Origin: an uncultured Chitinophagaceae bacterium
GTDB taxonomy: Bacteria > Bacteroidota > Bacteroidia > Chitinophagales > Chitinophagaceae
NCBI GenBank assembly: GCA_946479005.1
Contig: CAMLEM010000015.1
Span: 1 to 12,162 of the forward strand
Reading direction: 5' to 3'
DNA: 12,162 nt
Part shown: piece after piece, positions 7,043 to 12,162 of the stretch
How the letters are laid out: the number at the start of each line of letters is the position of its first letter
How positions within the stretch are numbered: the first letter of the stretch is position 1
Made by a program: the position numbers and the translations under genes
Notes under the pieces: model-generated
Told to the model about the DNA's origin: nothing
The model's database searches: none
What the model saw: only the letters and a program-made list of their open reading frames with translations

Positions 7043-7616
7043 ATTCTTCGTTGTTTTTTTCCATACAGATCTTCAGGTTTCGTCTTCCGTTCTGTATGCT
7101 GCTTCTCACCTGGTTCCATTCCTGGCCGGTAAGCTCCACGATCTCGTTATAACATTTTCCTTCCAGGTAGAAGAGCCGGATCGCTTCCTGCTGTTCTCCT
7201 GTCAGGGTGCCCAAACAGAACTCCAGCTTCCTGAAATTCTCCTCCTTATCGAGCACACCATTCAGATGCACTTCTTCTTCCGATTGCATAATCTCCATCT
7301 TGAATTCCACCGTTTTAAGATTCCTTGGCGTTCTAAGCTGCATCAGGCAATGGTTCTTTGCCAGTTGGTGGAGCCAGGGCCTGAAATTCTCGATCTCGTG
7401 CTTTTTCACTTTGGTGACCAGCTCTTCAAAGATCTGCATTACGCTGTCGCGAGCCTGTTCAGGGTCTTTGTAATATTTAAGGCATACACCATAAACCAGT
7501 TCCATATAACGCTGGTATAGGTCTCCCAGCAGAGCCAGGTCGCCACCGGATTTGTACCGGTCAACCAGTTCTTTGTCTGTCAGCTCATTGTTATTTGAAT
7601 TCTTCAGGAAGGACAC
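7026..7616 (-). CDS. ECF-type RNA polymerase sigma factor (GTG start)
   Basis: A 196-residue sigma-70 family protein. Region 2 lies at about 15-95 (ELVDRYKSGGDLALLGDLYQ, then YMELVYGVCLKYYKD, DSVMQIFEEL and WLHQLAKNHCLMQL). Region 4 lies at about 128-185 (CLGTLTGEQQEAIRLFYLEG, with the helix-turn-helix in YNEIVELTGQEWNQVRSSI and then QNGRRNLKICME). No region 3, consistent with the ECF class. The first codon is GTG at 7616-7614. An in-frame TAG lies two codons upstream, so no longer form is possible, and the next in-frame ATG (residue 38) would remove the start of region 2; GTG is therefore the best start. It overlaps the downstream anti-sigma-like gene by 17 bases. It may drive its own operon or the divergent vWA gene, but no clear promoter could be identified. 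Confidence 0.92.
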   Translation of the reverse strand: MSFLKNSNNNELTDKELVDRYKSGGDLALLGDLYQRYMELVYGVCLKYYKDPEQARDSVMQIFEELVTKVKKHEIENFRPWLHQLAKNHCLMQLRTPRNLKTVEFKMEIMQSEEEVHLNGVLDKEENFRKLEFCLGTLTGEQQEAIRLFYLEGKCYNEIVELTGQEWNQVRSSIQNGRRNLKICMEKNNEEYVGRQ

Positions 7617-7759
7617 GGGCTAAAATTAGTCAAATAGGGCAAAACGGGAAGGATTGCTGCAAATCGTTAACAGTTCTTAAAATAAGACCTCCAAAATAAA
7701 TTATCATAATACATATGCAAAAAATAAAATACCCGCATCAGGGTATGTAAAGCTGTTTT
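7617..7759. promoter_or_regulatory. Divergent intergenic region with a small palindrome before the vWA gene
   Basis: This AT-rich 143-base gap separates the sigma gene (minus) from the vWA gene (plus), so it must hold promoters for both. A perfect 6-bp inverted repeat, ATACCC (7729-7734) and GGGTAT (7741-7746), with a 6-base spacer, ends 13 bases before the vWA ATG at 7760. It could be an operator or a leader hairpin near the ribosome binding site. I looked for the Bacteroidota-type -7 element TAnnTTTG on both strands and found no convincing match, so promoter positions are not assigned. Confidence 0.4.
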
Positions 7760-9637
7760 ATGAAGCGTTTAATTTTTGCCGCATTTCCCCTCCTCGTTTT
7801 GTTCCTTGCATTCAGACCGGTACAGTCGCATACGGTAACCGGGACTGTGAAAGATGAAACGGGCAATCCACTCTTCGGTGTTTCCGTTGTAGAAAAAGGT
7901 ACTAAAAACGGATCTGTTGTTGATACAAATGGCAGGTATACAATTACGATTAGTAAAAATAATGGGATACTGCAATTTACAGGTGTAGGATTGAGATCGA
8001 AGGAGATCAGGGTTCAGGGGAGGTCGAAGATCGATGTAGTGCTGAACAGAGAAGTGATGCAGGTAAGTGAGGTTGTGGTAACCGCCTTTGGGACCCACCG
8101 GCAGGCAAAATCATTGGTCTATGCAACCAAGATGCCCGGTGCCTATGATTACCCCGCTCCCCGATACTACCCGGGCGAGGAAGGAAGGGACCGCGAGGGT
8201 TATGATCCCATTTCAGAGAATAAATTCCTGAAGGTTTCCGATAATCCCCTTTCCACTTTTTCCATTGATGTGGATGCGGCATCTTATAGCAATGTAAGAC
8301 GGATCCTCAACCAGGGGCAATTACCCCCCGCGGGAGCCGTAAGGATTGAGGAAATGATCAATTATTTCAAGTACGACTACCCGCAGCCGAAAGGCGAACA
8401 CCCTTTTTCCATCAACACCGAGATCGCGGATGCGCCCTGGAATAAGGAACATAAGCTTGTATTGATCGGCCTGCAGGGAAAAAAGATACCCGTTGATAAC
8501 CTGCCTCCTTCAAACCTGGTCTTCCTGATCGATGTATCGGGTTCGATGATGGCCGCGAATAAACTTCCCCTGGTACAGCAGTCAATGAAGATGCTGGTTG
8601 ACCAGCTCCGGGAGCAGGATATGGTTTCCATTGTAGTATATGCAGGAGCGGCAGGGCTGGTTCTTCCTCCTACCAGCGGGTATGAGAAGCAAACCATAAA
8701 GGACGCGATAGACCAGCTTTCCGCCGGGGGATCCACCGCCGGGGGCGCAGGGATCAAACTTGCCTATAAAACAGCCAGGGAAAATTTCCTTAAGGAAGGC
8801 AATAATCGTGTGATCCTTTGCACTGACGGGGATTTTAACGTGGGAGAGAGCAGCGATGATGCTATGGTGCGGCTGATCGAGAAAGAAAGAAATTCCGGTG
8901 TTTTCCTCACGGTGCTGGGATATGGAATGGGAAATTACCAGGACGCCAAAATGCAGAAGCTTGCCGACAAAGGAAATGGCAACCACGCCTATATCGATGG
9001 CCTCAGCGAAGCCAAAAAAGTGCTGGTGAATGAATTTGGAGGTACCCTTTTCACCATTGCCAAGGATGTCAAGCTCCAGGTGGAGTTCAACCCGGCAAAA
9101 GTGAAAGGCTACCGCCTGATCGGCTATGAGAACCGGATGCTGGCTAAGGAAGATTTCAACGATGATAAAAAAGACGCGGGAGAGCTGGGTAGCGCGCATA
9201 CCGTCACTGCTCTTTATGAGATCATACCTGTTGGGGTGAATAGTGAATTCCTGAAGAATGTGGATTCATTGAAATACCGGTCAACGGTACAGCCCCTCAG
9301 CGCTTCCTCCCATAATGGAGAGATGCTGACCGTGAAGTTCCGTTACAAAGCTCCCGGTGGAGACCAGAGTAAACTGATCGAACATCCTGTACAGGACCGG
9401 TCCATATCCCTGGCATCTGCCTCGGAGAACTTCAGGTTTGCCGCTTCGGTGGCCGAATTTGGGATGTTACTGAGGTCTTCTGAATTCAAATCGAGTGCCT
9501 CTTATGAGAATGTAATTTCCCTGGCCCGGGGGGCGAAAAAAAATGATCCCGAGGGATACAGGGATGAGTTCCTGAAACTGGTTAAAAAAGCACAAAACCT
9601 TGCAGCCACAACCGCTTCGGTTGACAGTAAGGAATGA
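7760..9637 (+). CDS. Secreted YfbK-type von Willebrand factor A protein with SusC-like N-terminus
   Basis: A 625-residue protein with a signal peptide (about 1-23). A carboxypeptidase-regulatory-like beta domain lies at about 24-96 (VTGTVKDETGNPLFGVSVVE, DTNGRYTI). The segment VSEVVVTAFGTHRQAKSLVY (102-121) resembles the plug start of SusC-type receptors. The vWA N-terminal domain is at about 150-208 (ENKFLKV, PLSTFSIDVDAASYSNVRR, AVRIEEMINYF). The vWA domain spans about 252-430 with a complete MIDAS metal site: DVSGS (258-262), T326 in GGST, and D356 in CTDGD. The C-terminal about 437-615 matches the DUF3520 region usual in this family (DVKLQVEFNPAKV, YRLIGYENRML, ALYEIIPVG). This is the typical YfbK layout plus an added N-terminal module. 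It probably binds a protein partner through the metal site in the periplasm or at the cell surface. The next gene begins 48 bases later and is probably co-transcribed. Confidence 0.92.
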   Translation: MKRLIFAAFPLLVLFLAFRPVQSHTVTGTVKDETGNPLFGVSVVEKGTKNGSVVDTNGRYTITISKNNGILQFTGVGLRSKEIRVQGRSKIDVVLNREVMQVSEVVVTAFGTHRQAKSLVYATKMPGAYDYPAPRYYPGEEGRDREGYDPISENKFLKVSDNPLSTFSIDVDAASYSNVRRILNQGQLPPAGAVRIEEMINYFKYDYPQPKGEHPFSINTEIADAPWNKEHKLVLIGLQGKKIPVDNLPPSNLVFLIDVSGSMMAANKLPLVQQSMKMLVDQLREQDMVSIVVYAGAAGLVLPPTSGYEKQTIKDAIDQLSAGGSTAGGAGIKLAYKTARENFLKEGNNRVILCTDGDFNVGESSDDAMVRLIEKERNSGVFLTVLGYGMGNYQDAKMQKLADKGNGNHAYIDGLSEAKKVLVNEFGGTLFTIAKDVKLQVEFNPAKVKGYRLIGYENRMLAKEDFNDDKKDAGELGSAHTVTALYEIIPVGVNSEFLKNVDSLKYRSTVQPLSASSHNGEMLTVKFRYKAPGGDQSKLIEHPVQDRSISLASASENFRFAASVAEFGMLLRSSEFKSSASYENVISLARGAKKNDPEGYRDEFLKLVKKAQNLAATTASVDSKE

Positions 9638-9685
9638 AAATACGTTCACTACCGGCCATTCATTCACTATTAAAAATCAAAAATT

Positions 9686-11023
9686 ATGAATTTCTCGTTC
9701 TCAACGAGCAAGGTGATGCTCCCGGCTGCCGTAGCGGTCGTGGTGGGACTGGTAGCGATGAGCAACCGTCCGCAGGCGGATGCCAAAAAAGATCTGAGAT
9801 GTTGTTCCAGCCAATCTGTTAACCACGTTTGCGTGATGAAGACCATCCTGGGTTTAGACACCACTCACAAGAATGATGTGACCGCTAAATTCAAAGCACC
9901 GGAAAAGGTGGAGGCCGCGGTGAAAAAAGGTCTGAGCTGGATCGGTGCGGCCCAGGCGCCGGACGGCGGATGGGGCGCGGGATCGCACAGTGCCCAGCAT
10001 ATCAAGGACCCTCACGCGGTGACCAGTGACCCTGCTACCAGCGCCTTGGTGGCTATGTCGCTTCTGCGCACCGACAACACGCTCAGCAAGGGAGAGTATT
10101 CGGGGAACCTGAAAAAAGTGACAGAGTTCCTTTTAAAAGCAGTGGAGAATACACCGAAGGAACAGCCTTATATCACTTTACTGACCGGCACCCAGCCACA
10201 AGTGAAACTGGGGCGGAACATCGACGTGATCCTTACCTCGCAATTCTTCACCAATATCCTTCGCTATGAGATCAAAGATGCCGATCTTAAGAAACGGATC
10301 GAAAGAGCTCTTGATATCTGTATCGGCCGGATCCAATCCACGCAGGCGGCAGACGGCTCCTGGAAAGAGGGCGGATGGGCGCCTGTACTGCAATCAGCAC
10401 TGGCCAATAACGCGCTGGAGAATGCGAAAGACCTGGGAAGGGAAGTGGATGATGGTGTGCTGGCTCGCGGCTATGAATACCAGAACGGGAATTTCGACCT
10501 CCAAACCAAATCAGCGGTCACCGAAAAGGCGGCCGGTGTGATGTTATACGGACTTTCCAGCACCACCCGTGCCAGCGCAAAAGAATCCAAAAGAGCGCGG
10601 GACCTGGTCAGGAAGGCGAAGGCCGAGGGTAAGGTAAAAACTGAGGAGGTAACAGAAGATAATCTCCGGGCGGCCGGCGCAAATGCTGCGGAGGCCAAGC
10701 AACTGGTAACAGCCTATTCGATCAATGAGGCCGCCCAGGAGCAGGCTGTTCGTGCGGATGTGATGGTTGGATTCGGGAATAACGGGGGAGAGGAGTTTAT
10801 GAGCTTCCTGATGACAGGCGAAAGTATGCTGATACAGGGAGGGGAGAACTGGAAAAAATGGTATGAATCAATGTCTGCCACACTGATGAATATCCAGAAC
10901 GGCGATGGCTCCTGGAATGGCCACCATTGTATTACCAGCCCGGTATTTTGTACCGCCACCTGTTTGTTGATACTTTCCATCCATAACGATATGCAATTTT
11001 CGATGCAGCAGCATCCCAGGTAA
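9686..11023 (+). CDS. Secreted alpha/alpha-toroid protein, squalene cyclase/prenyltransferase-like repeats
   Basis: A 445-residue protein with an N-terminal hydrophobic segment (about 10-25), probably a signal peptide or anchor, followed by a Cys pair (C39, C40). At least three repeats of the QW or prenyltransferase-beta kind are visible: QAPDGGW (90-96), QAADGSW (220-226) and QNGDGSW (404-410). The last is followed by GHHCITSPVFCTATCLLI, which resembles the end of toroid repeats in terpene cyclases and prenyltransferases. The conserved-looking block DPHAVTSDPATSALVAMSLL (108-127) precedes a helix-rich middle. I see no DxDD motif, the acid catalyst of class II terpene cyclases, and the protein is shorter than squalene-hopene cyclases (about 630 aa). 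Enzymatic cyclisation is therefore doubtful, and a structural or binding role outside the cytoplasm is as likely. It follows the vWA gene by 48 bases and is followed by a terminator. Confidence 0.82.
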   Translation: MNFSFSTSKVMLPAAVAVVVGLVAMSNRPQADAKKDLRCCSSQSVNHVCVMKTILGLDTTHKNDVTAKFKAPEKVEAAVKKGLSWIGAAQAPDGGWGAGSHSAQHIKDPHAVTSDPATSALVAMSLLRTDNTLSKGEYSGNLKKVTEFLLKAVENTPKEQPYITLLTGTQPQVKLGRNIDVILTSQFFTNILRYEIKDADLKKRIERALDICIGRIQSTQAADGSWKEGGWAPVLQSALANNALENAKDLGREVDDGVLARGYEYQNGNFDLQTKSAVTEKAAGVMLYGLSSTTRASAKESKRARDLVRKAKAEGKVKTEEVTEDNLRAAGANAAEAKQLVTAYSINEAAQEQAVRADVMVGFGNNGGEEFMSFLMTGESMLIQGGENWKKWYESMSATLMNIQNGDGSWNGHHCITSPVFCTATCLLILSIHNDMQFSMQQHPR

Positions 11024-11093
11024 TGGCGTTAGTTATGAAGCTTTTCTTTTTACAGTTGATGTGTTTTAACAGCTAACAGCCGGTTAGTGATCC

Positions 11094-11122
11094 GGGGTCC
11101 TGTTTCCACAGGGCCCCCTTTA
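11094..11122 (+). terminator. Strong hairpin terminator after the toroid gene
   Basis: GGGGTCCTGT (11094-11103) pairs with ACAGGGCCCC (11108-11117) through ten base pairs, one of them T-G, closed by a TTCC loop. A short CTTTAT tract follows. It lies about 70 bases after the stop at 11023 and separates the vWA/toroid pair from the next gene. The T run is short, so it could also be an mRNA-stabilising hairpin. A smaller CTAAC/GTTAG inverted repeat (11073-11087) lies just before it. Confidence 0.75.
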
Positions 11123-11178
11123 TGCAAACCGCGCGATGCCTGCATCAGGTTATTAACCCCAGGTTTAAAAACTTAACT

Positions 11179-12162
11179 ATGAGTTCAAAACTACAACTCC
11201 ATATTTCCGAGCCCTGCCACGAGAACTGGAACCGGATGTCGCCCGTTGAACAGGGGAGATTTTGTGGTTCCTGCCGGAAACAGGTGGTGGATTTCAGCAC
11301 GATGAATGATGCCCAGCTCGCTCAATTCTTCAAAAAACCTTCCACGGGCTCCGTTTGTGGAAGGTTTATGCAGGAACAGCTCGACAGGGATCTCGTGATC
11401 CCGAAAAAAAGACTGGCCTGGATCAAATATTTCTTCTCCTTTCTATTGCCCGCCTTCTTTGTACTGAAATCATCGGGACAGAGAACAATGGGTAAGCCTT
11501 CGGTGGATAACAGGGATACTTCAAGAATACCCATCGACAGGGAGATCCGCACCATGGGAATGGTACTGCCCACCACGATCAAGCCAGTATGTCAAGACAG
11601 CACCACCAAACCCCTGATCACGAATAAAAAAGTAGATCATATCAAAGTGCAGGGCAGGATCGTGGATGAAGAAGGAAAAGCCGTGCCGGGCGCCAGCGTG
11701 ATGATCACTGAATCTGGAAAGATCATTGAAGCAGACCAGGAAGGCCGATTCAGTTTTATCTCCAATAAAGAGAACCTCGTTGAATTCCTGGTCACTTCCA
11801 CCGGCTTTCAACCACAGCCCTATATTTATCCTTTTGCTCTTCAATATAGTTCCGAAGTGGATATCACGGTTCAAATGAAAAAGCAGGTGGTTGAGTTGGA
11901 TGAAGTGACCATTAAAAGCATGGCGCAGGGCCGGATCATTTGCACCAGGCACGTGAGTTACCGAATGGGTGGAGTGAATATCATAACTCAAAAGGAAGAG
12001 GTGGATTCCGTGCTTTCAAAGCCGGACATACCGAAAGATGGAAAAGTAAAATTCTATCCCAACCCCGTTCAGTCCGGGCAGGTACTTCATATTTCCCTGT
12101 CAGGCCTTGAAGAAGGCTACTACCGGTCTGAGCTCATAGAGATTAGCGGTAAACTGGCCCAG
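11179..12162 (+). CDS. Cys-rich single-span membrane protein with carboxypeptidase-regulatory-like and YPNP C-terminal region (incomplete)
   Basis: From ATG at 11179 the frame stays open to the window edge, giving 328 residues with no stop. The N-terminal 1-70 is a Cys-rich motif seen in many Bacteroidota proteins: EPCHENW (C13), GRFCGSC (C29, C32), VVDFSTM and CGRF (C60), ending in QLDRDL. The four Cys could bind zinc or another metal. A membrane helix follows at about 80-99 (AWIKYFFSFLLPAFFVL). After a variable stretch, a carboxypeptidase-regulatory-like domain occupies about 155-235 (VQGRIVDEEGKAVPGASVMI, DQEGRFSF), ending in VVELDEVTIKS. The last part (KFYPNPVQSGQVLHISLSG, 291-309, then SELIEISGKLAQ) resembles the type A C-terminal sorting domain of the type IX secretion system, though here it sits on a protein with no cleavable signal. 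The usual ending would be only a few dozen residues further on. The function is unknown. Confidence 0.82.
   Translation, partial: MSSKLQLHISEPCHENWNRMSPVEQGRFCGSCRKQVVDFSTMNDAQLAQFFKKPSTGSVCGRFMQEQLDRDLVIPKKRLAWIKYFFSFLLPAFFVLKSSGQRTMGKPSVDNRDTSRIPIDREIRTMGMVLPTTIKPVCQDSTTKPLITNKKVDHIKVQGRIVDEEGKAVPGASVMITESGKIIEADQEGRFSFISNKENLVEFLVTSTGFQPQPYIYPFALQYSSEVDITVQMKKQVVELDEVTIKSMAQGRIICTRHVSYRMGGVNIITQKEEVDSVLSKPDIPKDGKVKFYPNPVQSGQVLHISLSGLEEGYYRSELIEISGKLAQ

Noticed and set aside
6440..7132. A 230-codon open frame on the + strand
   Set aside because: It is antisense to the anti-sigma-like and sigma genes, has no recognisable domain and an unnatural composition rich in Phe, Arg and Cys. The minus strand frames carry clear families.
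8582..9199. A 205-codon open frame on the - strand
   Set aside because: It lies antisense inside the vWA domain, whose MIDAS residues and family motifs establish the + strand frame.
9686..11023. Squalene-hopene cyclase making hopanoids
   Set aside because: No DxDD motif, shorter than the family, an export signal at the N-terminus, and no terpenoid pathway genes nearby.
11521..11991. A 156-codon open frame on the - strand
   Set aside because: It is antisense to the gene beginning at 11179, whose Cys motif, membrane helix and beta domain are recognisable. The + gene has no stop only because the window ends.

Overview
The window looks like a chromosomal segment from a member of the Bacteroidota, most likely the Chitinophagaceae or a close relative. 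This is an inference from family content. The evidence is DUF2911, YfbK-type vWA proteins with a carboxypeptidase-regulatory-like N-terminus, a sigma factor overlapping a membrane partner with a TonB-like C-terminus, a Cys-rich N-terminal motif of the CxxxW...GRFCxxC...CGRF type, and a C-terminal YPNP segment like type IX secretion sorting domains. Ribosome binding sites are weak throughout, and base composition looks even, with no insertion sequence, tRNA, rRNA or CRISPR array.

Layout. (1) Bases 1-4666, + strand: a tight run made of the last codons of a probable M14-type carboxypeptidase, a secreted PIG-L-type deacetylase with a C-terminal amidotransferase-like domain, two membrane microproteins (58 and 40 aa), and a sodium:solute symporter. 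Gaps are 22, -1, 6 and 5 bases, so this is almost certainly one operon. It probably releases an N-acylated or peptide-linked small molecule outside the cytoplasm and imports a product; the substrate cannot be read from sequence. (2) Bases 4667-4861: a convergent intergenic region with a 31-bp inverted repeat built from ATCCGTG units, followed by an intrinsic terminator for the minus-strand genes. (3) Bases 4862-7616, - strand: an ECF-type sigma factor (GTG start), a membrane anti-sigma-like protein overlapping it by 17 bases, and a secreted DUF2911/TPR protein, ending at that terminator. (4) Bases 7760-11023, + strand, divergent from the sigma factor: a secreted vWA protein whose N-terminus resembles that of SusC-type receptors, then a secreted alpha/alpha-toroid (squalene cyclase/prenyltransferase-like) protein lacking the class II cyclase DxDD motif, ending at a strong terminator. 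(5) Bases 11179 to the end, + strand: an incomplete gene for a Cys-rich, single-span membrane protein with a carboxypeptidase-regulatory-like domain and a YPNP-type C-terminal region.

The most intriguing part is 4862-11023. A sigma factor and a membrane anti-sigma-like protein with a TonB-like tail are divergent from a vWA/toroid pair. Three neighbouring loci (anti-sigma, vWA, last gene) carry the same kind of carboxypeptidase-regulatory-like beta domain. A cell-envelope sensing module is a reasonable hypothesis, but it rests on synteny and domain content only.
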